A stretch of 64,000 bases of DNA from Deltaproteobacteria bacterium (GTDB taxonomy: Bacteria > Myxococcota_A > Polyangia > JAAYKL01), in NCBI GenBank assembly GCA_030595125.1, contig JAUVDV010000024.1, positions 1 to 64,000 on the forward strand, read 5' to 3'. The first letter of the stretch is position 1. The number at the start of each line of letters is the position of its first letter. The notes under the pieces were generated by a model. That model had not been told where the DNA came from, did no database searches, and was given only the letters and a program-made list of their open reading frames with translations. Position numbers and translations under genes: made by a program. Shown one piece after another: positions 8,276 through 16,142 of this stretch.

Positions 8276-9064
8276 CTAGGAGTTTACCGTGACCCGCCAC
8301 TTGGGACGCCAGGTTGAAGTGTGTGCGACGATCGCCTTGATCTTTTTGTTGCGAAAGACGCTGCCGATGCCGCCGCGCCCGGCCTGCTTGAGTCGCACGC
8401 CGCCTCGCCGCCAGTCGAACCAGGAGAAGTTGAGGCACCCGATCAGGGCGTGATTCGCTCCCTTGCCCGCAGAGACAACTGACACGTTGTCCCTGTCGTC
8501 CCGGCTGTCCGAGTACATGGCTGTGAGCTGTTCCGCCAGGACGTGGCTGTCCACCGCTTCATCGGGCGCCTTTTCAATGCGGATTTCGCCTTTGGCGCCG
8601 TCGATGATCAGAATGCGCTCCTCCGGTGCCTTTCCTACCACCACCAGCGCGTCGAACCCGCAGAACTTCAGGAACGGGCCGAAATAGCCGCCGACGTTGC
8701 TGTCGATGGGAGCGCCTGTGGTAGGGGATATGGAAGTGACGAGGGACTTTCCCGATCCGGAAAACGAGGTGGTGCCCCCTAAGGGGCCCGACGCGATGCA
8801 TATGGCGTTTTCGGGGCTGTCCCACTTGGTGTCGCCGTTCACCTCGTCCCACATCAACCTGAGATCGAATCCCTTGCCGCCGATGAACAGGTCGACCATC
8901 TCCTCGGTCACGTCGCGCACCTGGATGTCACCGGCGCCGATGTCCACCCTCAGGTATTTCATCGTATACCCCTTGTCGATGGCGCCGGGCGTGTGCTTAA
9001 GGGTTGCGATGACCTCATGTTTCGATTTCATGGAGGCCACATCGAAGTCGGCAGGTAGGTTCAT
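8276..9064 (-). CDS. Stand-alone AOR N-terminal domain (AFOR_N)
   Basis: A 262-residue protein. After a 34-residue extension it reads MKYLRVDIGAGDIQVRD, the usual opening of tungsten AOR enzymes, then VDLFIGGKGFDLRLMWDEV, GPLGGTTSFSGSGKSLV, and near the end the pterin-binding AGRGGIGSVFRNKKIKAIV (residues 228-246), where an ordinary AOR would continue into its cluster domains. Here the gene ends 16 residues later. The missing C-terminal part is fused to a ferredoxin domain three genes downstream (3933-5909). Start 9064 has GGAGG just upstream. It is the first gene of the operon; the two AOR pieces must presumably assemble around one bis-pterin tungsten (or molybdenum) cofactor. Confidence 0.88.
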   Translation of the reverse strand: MNLPADFDVASMKSKHEVIATLKHTPGAIDKGYTMKYLRVDIGAGDIQVRDVTEEMVDLFIGGKGFDLRLMWDEVNGDTKWDSPENAICIASGPLGGTTSFSGSGKSLVTSISPTTGAPIDSNVGGYFGPFLKFCGFDALVVVGKAPEERILIIDGAKGEIRIEKAPDEAVDSHVLAEQLTAMYSDSRDDRDNVSVVSAGKGANHALIGCLNFSWFDWRRGGVRLKQAGRGGIGSVFRNKKIKAIVAHTSTWRPKWRVTVNS

Positions 9065-9313
9065 GATTATCCTCCGTTCTCATCGAGTTCCCTAATGGAA
9101 CTCCACCACTGAATACACCGGACAAAACACGTGTAGAAACGGTTTGTCAAGCGCAGTCGTTCACGTTCTATTTTGCGGTATTGTATAGCCGGATCCTTTG
9201 CTATGATGGCGTTATCGTAATTTCGATGAAATTGTGATGTTTAATGGACATCCAAATTGCCATGCTCGGTGCACTTCATGGTTTGAGGTCCGGCCAAAGC
9301 GGAGGAATGGAAC

Positions 9314-10420
9314 ATGAAAAAGAATATCTGGATACTATTGATCACCTTGCTGGCGACGGGAATCGTCGGGGCGACGATCGGGTGTAGCGAAAGCAAACAA
9401 AAAGACGATGTGTTGGATGCGTCCACTGATACCGATACGGACACCGATGCGGATACGGATACGGATTCCGATACCGATTCGGATACCGACACTGACACCG
9501 ATACCGATACCGATACGGACACCGACACCGATACCGATACGGACACGGATCCTCCCCTGCTCACCGATCTCGACTGCACCAATCCCATCGCCGGAGCCGG
9601 TGACGCGTGCGAGATAGGAGTGAATGACTGTGACACCGAGCACCAGTGTGCTGAAAACTGGTGGGACATGTACACGCCGAGCGACAATATAACCGGCCAT
9701 TTCTGCTACGTCGGGTGCGCGGACACTCCCTTTGTTTCGCCGGATGCAGGGGTGGATGCGGGAACATGCTCCGATCCCGCCGGGTGTTTCTGCGAGGGCA
9801 GCGCAAGCGAATGCGTCGATTTCAATCCCACCGGGACAATCAAGGCGTGCATGCCTCTGGGTCAATTCAAGGCTAACTGGGAGGTGAACGTTGTGCCTGC
9901 CGGAGACGCCGTCGTTTCCGACGATTACCACGTCTTTCCCATCGGAGAGAGCTGGAACTGTCAGACCCTCGGCTTCACTTCGGGTTGGGGGCAACAGGTA
10001 TTGTCGGAGATCACCCTGGCCGACGGCGGCACGACAACACCCGATGCGGGTCCGGACGCGGGGCCGTGGGATGAAACCGGGTATGTACTGATACAATCCA
10101 AGGTCGACATCGGCGGCTTTTTCCCAAAGGCATACCGCGTGCTGATTGCTGTTCCGTACGCCAATTTCACGGCCGGAACCACCCTGGATCTGGGGTCGGA
10201 TTCCGGGGCATTTGTCGCCAAGCTTTACCGCTTCGAGTTGGCGCCTATTACCTTTGAAGTCGATGCCGCCGAGCTCAGGGCTTACGCCGTGGGTGGAACC
10301 ATCACTATCGACACAATCGAAGATCCATGCGGAGGGGCCGGCTGCCCGGTCTCCACGGGCACCATGGACATCCATTTCCACATGGCGAGCGCCACCCTCG
10401 ATCCCGCTGATTTCATCTAA
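9314..10420 (+). CDS. Lipoprotein with Asp-Thr repeat linker
   Basis: A 368-residue secreted protein with a strong Shine-Dalgarno (ggagga at 9301-9306). The signal ends in TIGC, giving a likely lipidated Cys at about residue 24. An alternating Asp-Thr/Asp-Ser stretch (about residues 38-78) leads to a Cys-rich segment (DCTNPIAGAGDACEIGVNDC, HFCYVGC, GCFCEGSASEC) likely held by disulfides, and then a beta-rich C-terminal half. Two short DAG-rich inserts (SPDAGVDAGTC, TPDAGPDAGPW) mark loops. I recognise no enzyme family. Part of the same linker style as 3208, 21164 and 35705; probably cell-surface displayed. Confidence 0.78.
   Translation: MKKNIWILLITLLATGIVGATIGCSESKQKDDVLDASTDTDTDTDADTDTDSDTDSDTDTDTDTDTDTDTDTDTDTDTDPPLLTDLDCTNPIAGAGDACEIGVNDCDTEHQCAENWWDMYTPSDNITGHFCYVGCADTPFVSPDAGVDAGTCSDPAGCFCEGSASECVDFNPTGTIKACMPLGQFKANWEVNVVPAGDAVVSDDYHVFPIGESWNCQTLGFTSGWGQQVLSEITLADGGTTTPDAGPDAGPWDETGYVLIQSKVDIGGFFPKAYRVLIAVPYANFTAGTTLDLGSDSGAFVAKLYRFELAPITFEVDAAELRAYAVGGTITIDTIEDPCGGAGCPVSTGTMDIHFHMASATLDPADFI
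9424..9552 (+). repeat. Hexamer tandem repeat encoding Asp-Thr linker
   Basis: Degenerate six-base units (gay acs) code for Asp-Thr with a few Asp-Ser and Asp-Ala. Third-base variation is high, so the array is older than the perfect 18-mer array in the 3208-3882 gene. Confidence 0.85.
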
Positions 10421-10463
10421 GAACGTAACGGGATAGTCTCCAAAATTTACCGGTAGTGTGCGT

Positions 10464-10514
10464 TTTGCGCCCGGTGCCGATGAGCGGTTTGCGCCCGGTT
10501 GTGCGGTTCACGCC
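10464..10514. repeat. Short 24-bp-period direct repeat
   Basis: The 12-mer tttgcgcccggt occurs at 10464-10475 and 10488-10499, with a degraded third copy (gcggttcacgcc, 10503-10514). It lies in the gap between the lipoprotein and the OmpA gene. It could be a regulator binding array or an IS-end relic; nothing distinguishes these. Confidence 0.4.
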
Positions 10515-10575
10515 CTGACGAACCCCGATTGGCCGCGCATTTCTCGCTGGCATGGGGGTTGCTTATACACTGGGT

Positions 10576-12129
10576 ATGTCGTTTTTCTTTGAGCATGTAA
10601 GGGTCCCGGCCCGGCTTCTCGTCTTGACAATTGCTCTTGTCATTTCGACCGCCGCGAGGGCTGAAACGGGAGATTCTTTCAACGCTCACGTGGAGGTCGG
10701 ACCGGCCTTTGCTCTGGGGGGATGGCAGGCGCAGGAGTTGGGGGTCGGCATGTCGGCGGCGGGTCGTCTGGAGCTGGTTCTGGCGAGTTGGGTTGGTATC
10801 GAGGCGGGCGTGGCCTACATGCGTTTTTTCGAGGGCAATCACCCGGAGGGATACCGTCAGATCGATGGCGCTTCGATGTTCATGGCAGGCATCGGCGCGC
10901 GATTCCGGCTGGTGAATGACGAGGACGGATATCTTCGCCCCTGGGGCGCGAAGCCGGATCACACGGGAAATGTCTGGGGAAACCTGTGGATGGATCTCCA
11001 CGGCAACTACGTTCGGACCGGCGACCAAAACCGCTTTGGTGCGGACGTGGGCCTGGGTTACGAATTTTCCCTCTTCAACAACCTGCAGGTGGGACCTTTC
11101 GTTCGCGGGACGTACATCTACCAGCCGGATGGGACCAACGAGAGGGCGTCGCAGGATGCATGGCTTCTGGTGGTGGGACTGAGCGGATCACTATCGCTCC
11201 GAGACGACTCGGTGGTGATGCCCGACTCGGACGGCGACACCTACTACGATCCGCATGACGGCTGCCCAAAGAAACCGGAGGACTTCGATGGATTCGAGGA
11301 CGATGACGGTTGTCCGGATGATGACAATGACGATGACGGTGTGATCGATACGGTCGATGAATGCCCGCTGGTTCCCGAGGATCGCGACGGATTCGAGGAT
11401 GATGACGGCTGCCCGGAAAAGGATAACGACGGCGACGGAATCCCGGACGAGAAGGACGAGTGTCCGGACGAGCCGGAGGACGCGGACGGGTTCGAGGATG
11501 AGGACGGTTGCCCGGATACGGATAACGACGGCGACGGGATCCCGGACGCCAGGGACGAGTGCCCGAACGAGCCGGAAACAGCCAATGGGTTCGAGGACGA
11601 GGACGGCTGCCCGGAAAAGGACAGCGACGGTGACGGAATCGTGGACGCGAAAGACGAGTGTCCGGACGAGCCGGAAACAGTCAATGGGCTGGAGGACGAG
11701 GACGGTTGTCCGGACGAGGCGCTCGTGGAGGTGAAGGACCGCGAGATTCTCGGCGGCGAGCGGATATTCTTCGACTTCGGCATGGCGCGGGTAAAGAGCA
11801 GATCGCTGGCATTTCTCGAGCAGCTCGGCCGGCTGCTCGAAGTGCACCCGGAGTTCGTCAGCATCTCCATTGAGGGACACACGGACAACGTTGGAGATGC
11901 ATCATTCAACCGCAAGCTTTCGAAGAAGCGTTCGGAACGCGTGAAGAAGTGCCTTGTCGATTTCGGGATCGATCCGCAACGGTTGATTGTTACGGGCCAC
12001 GGCGAGAAGACCCCGTGGCAGGCGGGTCGGAACGCCAGATCGCGGGCCCAAAATCGGCGGGTGGAGTTCTACATTCTGAAAATCGACGAGGAGAACCCCG
12101 TGGAGAAACACGAGGAGGAAGAATTATGA
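10576..12129 (+). CDS. OmpA-family outer membrane protein with thrombospondin type 3 repeats
   Basis: About 517 residues from ATG 10576; another in-frame ATG lies at 10552, but a -10-like ttatac at 10563-10568 would place the transcript start near 10576. A Sec signal ends STAARA. Residues 30-205 look like an outer membrane beta-barrel. Residues 217-385 hold five Ca-binding thrombospondin type 3 repeats (DNDGDGIPDEKDECPDEPE pattern). Residues 390-500 form an OmpA C-terminal peptidoglycan-binding domain (ISIEGHTDNVG, NRKLSKKRSERVKKCLVDFG, RSRAQNRRVEF). It should tether the outer membrane to the wall. Its stop overlaps the next start (ATGA), so the Cys-rich lipoprotein is translationally coupled to it. 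Confidence 0.9.
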   Translation: MSFFFEHVRVPARLLVLTIALVISTAARAETGDSFNAHVEVGPAFALGGWQAQELGVGMSAAGRLELVLASWVGIEAGVAYMRFFEGNHPEGYRQIDGASMFMAGIGARFRLVNDEDGYLRPWGAKPDHTGNVWGNLWMDLHGNYVRTGDQNRFGADVGLGYEFSLFNNLQVGPFVRGTYIYQPDGTNERASQDAWLLVVGLSGSLSLRDDSVVMPDSDGDTYYDPHDGCPKKPEDFDGFEDDDGCPDDDNDDDGVIDTVDECPLVPEDRDGFEDDDGCPEKDNDGDGIPDEKDECPDEPEDADGFEDEDGCPDTDNDGDGIPDARDECPNEPETANGFEDEDGCPEKDSDGDGIVDAKDECPDEPETVNGLEDEDGCPDEALVEVKDREILGGERIFFDFGMARVKSRSLAFLEQLGRLLEVHPEFVSISIEGHTDNVGDASFNRKLSKKRSERVKKCLVDFGIDPQRLIVTGHGEKTPWQAGRNARSRAQNRRVEFYILKIDEENPVEKHEEEEL

Positions 12130-13754
12130 ACGGCAAATATGTGGTCGAAGTGTCGGCGTTGCTGTTGTTGGTGATCATCTCGCTATCGGCGCCGTCGTGT
12201 ACGGGCGGGCTCGTTGGAGCGCCGTGCGATGACGGGTACAGCGCGTGTATAAACGGCTGCTTTGATTTCATGGAGGATTCGGGCAACTGCGGGGATTGCG
12301 GTGTGGTCTGTGCATCGGGGGAGACATGCCAGGACGGGGTTTGCCGGTACTGCCCGCCGGGAACCGAGGAATGCGGCGGCGAGTGCGTGGATCTCACCAG
12401 CAGCATTGAGCATTGCGGCCAGTGCTTTGGGGAGTGCGAGTTGTACCAGATTTGCGAAAGCGGCCAGTGCTCCGGTTGCCCTTCCGGGACCGAGCTATGT
12501 GGCGGCGAGTGTGTGGATACGAGTACGAACGACGTACACTGCGGCCAGTGTGACAACCAGTGTGATGAGGGCTCGAGCTGCCAGGACGGCGCCTGCGTTA
12601 CGTATTGCGATCCTCCGTTGGTCCAATGTGGAGACGAGTGTGTGAGCACGCAATCCAACACGCACCATTGCGGCGAATGCGACAACGAGTGTGATATCGA
12701 CGAGCTGTGCGTGGCCGGAAAATGCGAGATCGATTGTGGAGGAGGCCTCGTCGAGTGCGGCGGCGAGTGTGTCGACTTGTTGACGGACAACGAGAACTGC
12801 GGCGGTTGTGATATCGAATGCGGAGACACGGAGATCTGCGAGGCCGGTTCGTGCATTGCGGACTGCGGGATCCTCGATTGGTGCGATACGGCCTGCGTCG
12901 ACCTTGCCTCCGACAACGATCACTGCGGGTCGTGTAACAGCCCGTGCTCGACCGGTTGGTTCTGCGTTGCCGGGACGTGCAGTCTCGATTGTCCCAGCCC
13001 GTTCGTCGCGTGCGGTTCCGTTTGCGTGGATCTCGAAACCAGCCCGTTCAACTGCGGCTGGTGTGGCAACGCGTGCGCCACGGGGATCTGCATCGACGGC
13101 GCATGCAAGGCGCAGAGCGCAGGTCACCTTGTCGCCATCGGCCACGATCTGACCGTAGATCACGTCATCTTGCGCAGGCTTGTGGGAAACGCCGTCTTCA
13201 TGGCGCACAACAACCCGGTGGAAGTGCTCGCCTATGTCGAGTATGCGGATACCTCGCCGGGGGGACAGATGGACGCTGTGGATTCGGCGCTCAACCTGGA
13301 GGCTGCTGCGACCGGTCAGAGCTGGAACAAGACCGTCGCTGCGGATGCCCAGAACGTGGTTGACGACATTCTGATGTACGACGTTCTCCTCGTGTACAGA
13401 CAGGGCATCGCGACCGATATCGAGCTGGATGCGACAGGCGTGCAGTGGTTCTCTCCTCTGAGGAATTTTCTCTCCGTCGGCGGGATCATCGTCTTCACAG
13501 ACGGGCCGGGCTCCAACCTGGGCACATGGCAGATCTTCAATTCCGCCGATCTGTTCGACTGCGCGGCCATCACCGACGTCACCGGTTCCACCGCCGACGT
13601 GGTCGAACCCGGGGACGCCGTCGCCCAGGGCCTGAGCACCTCCTACCTCTCCGCGACGAACAGCGTCTTCTTTTCAACCTCCGAATCCCTCGTCGTCACG
13701 GAAGACAGCGCCACCGGCAATCCCCTCGTGATCCACAAGGTGTTTATTCCGTAG
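12126..13754 (+). CDS. Cys-rich repeat lipoprotein with C-terminal alpha/beta domain
   Basis: A 542-residue protein starting at ATG 12126, inside the stop of the OmpA gene, with GAGGAGG upstream; a longer open frame from 11949 is not the start. The signal ends SAPSC, an atypical lipobox. Residues 25-325 are about eight repeats of 35-40 residues with the plan C-GG/D-ECVDL-N-HCG-C-C-G-C, a disulfide-rich pattern seen in many myxobacterial surface proteins. The C-terminal 210 residues (GHLVAIGHDLTVDHVILRRL, YDVLLVYRQGI, GGIIVFTDGPG) look like a Rossmann/GATase-like fold. Their catalytic residues are not evident. Possible adhesin or sensor linked functionally to its OmpA partner. Confidence 0.82.
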   Translation: MNGKYVVEVSALLLLVIISLSAPSCTGGLVGAPCDDGYSACINGCFDFMEDSGNCGDCGVVCASGETCQDGVCRYCPPGTEECGGECVDLTSSIEHCGQCFGECELYQICESGQCSGCPSGTELCGGECVDTSTNDVHCGQCDNQCDEGSSCQDGACVTYCDPPLVQCGDECVSTQSNTHHCGECDNECDIDELCVAGKCEIDCGGGLVECGGECVDLLTDNENCGGCDIECGDTEICEAGSCIADCGILDWCDTACVDLASDNDHCGSCNSPCSTGWFCVAGTCSLDCPSPFVACGSVCVDLETSPFNCGWCGNACATGICIDGACKAQSAGHLVAIGHDLTVDHVILRRLVGNAVFMAHNNPVEVLAYVEYADTSPGGQMDAVDSALNLEAAATGQSWNKTVAADAQNVVDDILMYDVLLVYRQGIATDIELDATGVQWFSPLRNFLSVGGIIVFTDGPGSNLGTWQIFNSADLFDCAAITDVTGSTADVVEPGDAVAQGLSTSYLSATNSVFFSTSESLVVTEDSATGNPLVIHKVFIP

Positions 13755-13802
13755 AGGTCATTTTTTCGGAATGTGGATGGGGCTCGTGCGGGGGATGATT
13801 CA

Positions 13803-14411
13803 CTAAGACAGATTATCCAGCACCAAAGAAAGATCGATATCAAGCTCTTGTTCAACGGCAGTCACAAAGCTCAGGTGCTCGGGATGCTCTGCGAACCAGT
13901 CCCGCCTACGTTGGTTGTCGAATGTGGTCAACTTGAAGAGATCCCGCAGTCTGCGAACGTGGTTTTCCCTTTCCTCGACCAAACCTCTGTCATTGAATCC
14001 CAGGAAGTCGATAAGCGCTGCGGCCTCATCATCGGTTGCGTCCGTCTCTTCGTAGACGAATTCCCCAGTCACGTAGCGTATCCGGTTCACAGGCTGATTT
14101 TCGTCCTGAAAGAACAGGGAAATGAAGAACTTCGCGCCTGTGTGCCTGTTTTCTTTACCGAGCTTGCGCAGGTTGGCATCGCGAAGGACCGCGTAGTAAT
14201 TGAAGTAGTTGTCCCCTTTGTCTTTTTTCGTTCTGTCAAAATGTTCGACTTCCGTAGAGTCGATCTTGCTGACGTATTTTTCGGTGTATGCGCAGAAGCC
14301 CTTCTGTTCCTCAAGGAGCATCTTACGCAGCCGTCGGTTATCGCGACCTGTCGTATAAACGACCTTCCCGGCAAGGATTGCCGAGCTTTTTTTCTTGGTG
14401 AGAAACTTCAT
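13803..14411 (-). CDS. HNH-type nuclease, PtuB-like partner of the Septu-type ATPase
   Basis: A 202-residue protein with an HNH-like core: EEQKGFCAYTEKYVSKI (C40), EVEHFDR (H57), then NYFNYYAVLRDANLRK (N71). The first metal-site pair reads CAYT rather than Cys-x2-Cys, so the zinc site may be altered. Its ATG lies inside the stop of the ATPase gene (ATGA overlap). A small HNH protein immediately after an SMC/ABC-like ATPase is the arrangement of the Septu (PtuAB) anti-phage system. Expected role: DNA or nucleic acid cleavage gated by the ATPase. No reverse transcriptase is nearby, so this is not a retron-type version. Confidence 0.75.
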   Translation of the reverse strand: MKFLTKKKSSAILAGKVVYTTGRDNRRLRKMLLEEQKGFCAYTEKYVSKIDSTEVEHFDRTKKDKGDNYFNYYAVLRDANLRKLGKENRHTGAKFFISLFFQDENQPVNRIRYVTGEFVYEETDATDDEAAALIDFLGFNDRGLVEERENHVRRLRDLFKLTTFDNQRRRDWFAEHPEHLSFVTAVEQELDIDLSLVLDNLS

Positions 14412-15793
14412 CGATCGTTATTTGGGGAGAAGTTGTAGCTATCTCCGATTTCGACCGCGCGAGCGAGCAGATCGGCTTTTTCGTTTTCATCATCCGATTG
14501 TCGAATTAGCTTTCTCAAATTCAGATATTCCTGCCACTTCTTTTCGCCTTCTTTCCCCATGAGCCGGGTTAGCTCGAAGTCTTTTTTTAGAACGTCGTTG
14601 GGATCATCGCCAATCGGGGCGCGCCCCTTCTTGGCCGTTACATGACCACCCTCGTCCCATTCGAGGATGATCCGTTCGTGGGGCTGGAACTGTGCCGCGA
14701 TGAGTGGGCTGTGCGTTGCAAAGAACATCTGCGTGTTGGTGGTCCCGTCTTCGTTCCTCGCGATCCTGTCATAGGTATCCATCAGATCGAACAGAAAATC
14801 CGGGAACAGACTGTTCTCCGGCTCGTCGACGAGCAAGAACCCGCGCTCGATTTGTCTGCCGAAATACAGGAGGAAGATGTGTCCGAGCCTGAAGATGAAA
14901 TCCCTGGTCCCGGTGCTGAGCTGACTATAGGCAATCTTTTCCTTCGTGGACTTGAGGCGGATATATGCCTTTAGGTTGTCGTTGAGCTGGATCGGGTTGC
15001 TCGCCCCTTCCTCATCGAACTCCAGTCCCGCGCGGTCGAGAATCTCGTTCCAGAGCACCGCCAACTCGTGGAGCACCTTCGGGTGAGTCCGGTCGAACTC
15101 CTCGATAAGCTCGCTCTTTGTTCTCGAAAGGTTCTCTTTACTATTCTCGAACTCGTCCCGGTCATTATCCCGCTTCTTGACGAGGTACACGAGCACTCGC
15201 CAACACTCCGCGATAGTCTGGTTTGAAACTGTGTGATGAAAGGGGAATGTCTGGAACAGACCAAGAGCTTTGTCCAGGGTCGTGATGGGGACATCGCCAA
15301 TACCAATGGCCGTGTTCTGTGGCACCTCTGAGGGCGAATAAATGACGACATCCGAGCTATCGTCCTTGAATATCAGATTGTTCTTCAGTTCAGCGAGACG
15401 CTCCGGTTTGAGTAAGTACCCCCTGTACTTGGTTGAGTTGATTTTCGATCCGACGGTGGTGGGGTCTTCGGCAAGATCGTCGATCCAGCCTTCCTCTCTT
15501 TCGATGCGGGAGTCTAGAAAGTGAACAATTGCGCCATTACTCTCCGCCACCAGATAGACGAACTGATCGGAGCTTTTCAACTTGACGGCAAAGAACCGAC
15601 CCCATGCGGGTAAACTTCCGGGCACAACTGAGAGCAGTTGATAGATGTTTCTCAAGACGGTCGACTTGCCGGTCCCATTTCTGCCGATCAGACATATCCG
15701 GTCCGCCGGCTCGCCGGTCGCCGGATCCGTGAAGTCCAGATCGGTTTTTTCAAACTGCCGATATCCTCGAATGATCAACTTGCAGATCTTCAT
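14408..15793 (-). CDS. AAA/ABC-type ATPase, PtuA-like
   Basis: A 461-residue ATPase of the RecF/SMC-like (AAA_15/AAA_21) type: Walker A GRNGTGKST (37-45), signature LSTGTRD (292-298), Walker B FLLVDEP (319-325) followed by ENSLFP, and switch histidine in ATHSPL (H361). The middle (residues 180-285) is a charged helical insertion. There is no TOPRIM nuclease domain, separating it from OLD/Gabija A. With the HNH gene overlapping its end, the pair matches Septu PtuA-PtuB. No strong Shine-Dalgarno precedes ATG 15793. Base composition looks more AT-rich than the flanking genes, as often seen for acquired defence genes. Confidence 0.78.
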   Translation of the reverse strand: MKICKLIIRGYRQFEKTDLDFTDPATGEPADRICLIGRNGTGKSTVLRNIYQLLSVVPGSLPAWGRFFAVKLKSSDQFVYLVAESNGAIVHFLDSRIEREEGWIDDLAEDPTTVGSKINSTKYRGYLLKPERLAELKNNLIFKDDSSDVVIYSPSEVPQNTAIGIGDVPITTLDKALGLFQTFPFHHTVSNQTIAECWRVLVYLVKKRDNDRDEFENSKENLSRTKSELIEEFDRTHPKVLHELAVLWNEILDRAGLEFDEEGASNPIQLNDNLKAYIRLKSTKEKIAYSQLSTGTRDFIFRLGHIFLLYFGRQIERGFLLVDEPENSLFPDFLFDLMDTYDRIARNEDGTTNTQMFFATHSPLIAAQFQPHERIILEWDEGGHVTAKKGRAPIGDDPNDVLKKDFELTRLMGKEGEKKWQEYLNLRKLIRQSDDENEKADLLARAVEIGDSYNFSPNNDR

Positions 15794-15911
15794 AATTTCA
15801 TCTCACTATCTTGACGAGCTTTTCGCACATATTAGCATTTTGTTCACCGGATCAATAGAAACATGGGGTTAGCCTGCTTAACCTGCTTAATGCGCCAAAG
15901 AAAACCCTATG

Positions 15912-16142
15912 TCACTCGGGCCGGTGGATATCTCTCCATTCCAACGCGCCGTTTTCGCGCAGAGATTCCAGGTCGGGGAGGTCGTCGGTTCGGCACTCTA
16001 TCGACATTCCGCAGTCGGAGCTCAACTCTCTGGGAGTGGGAATGAGGTCGCACCATATTCCATGCCGCACGATTATCTTCTCCGCCTTGATCACGTCGTG
16101 AATGGAATCGAAGGCCAGGACAACATGCTTGCCGCTGCTCAT
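15912..16142 (-). CDS. DUF3343 family small protein
   Basis: A 76-residue protein: KHVVLAFDSIHDVIKAEKII, then GIWCDLIPTPRELSSDCGMSIEC, the signature of DUF3343 proteins (FxST-xA-AE, PxPRxxSSxCG, with conserved cysteines). It begins at ATG 16142, overlapping the stop of the aminotransferase gene by 4 bp. The family co-occurs with YedF and a class V aminotransferase in selenium-using bacteria and is proposed to handle sulfur or selenium. The exact role is unknown. Confidence 0.85.
   Translation of the reverse strand: MSSGKHVVLAFDSIHDVIKAEKIIVRHGIWCDLIPTPRELSSDCGMSIECRTDDLPDLESLRENGALEWRDIHRPE

Noticed and set aside
8265-8438. Longer N-terminus for the NuoE-like protein
   Set aside because: It would overlap the AOR N-domain gene, is basic and unlike the family, while ATG 8264 has a strong Shine-Dalgarno.
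9335-10381. Minus-strand open frame antisense to the Asp-Thr lipoprotein
   Set aside because: Result of the repeat's codon pattern, no family features and no start site.
13803-15793. Retron-associated PtuAB
   Set aside because: No reverse transcriptase or msr/msd-like RNA is seen on either side.
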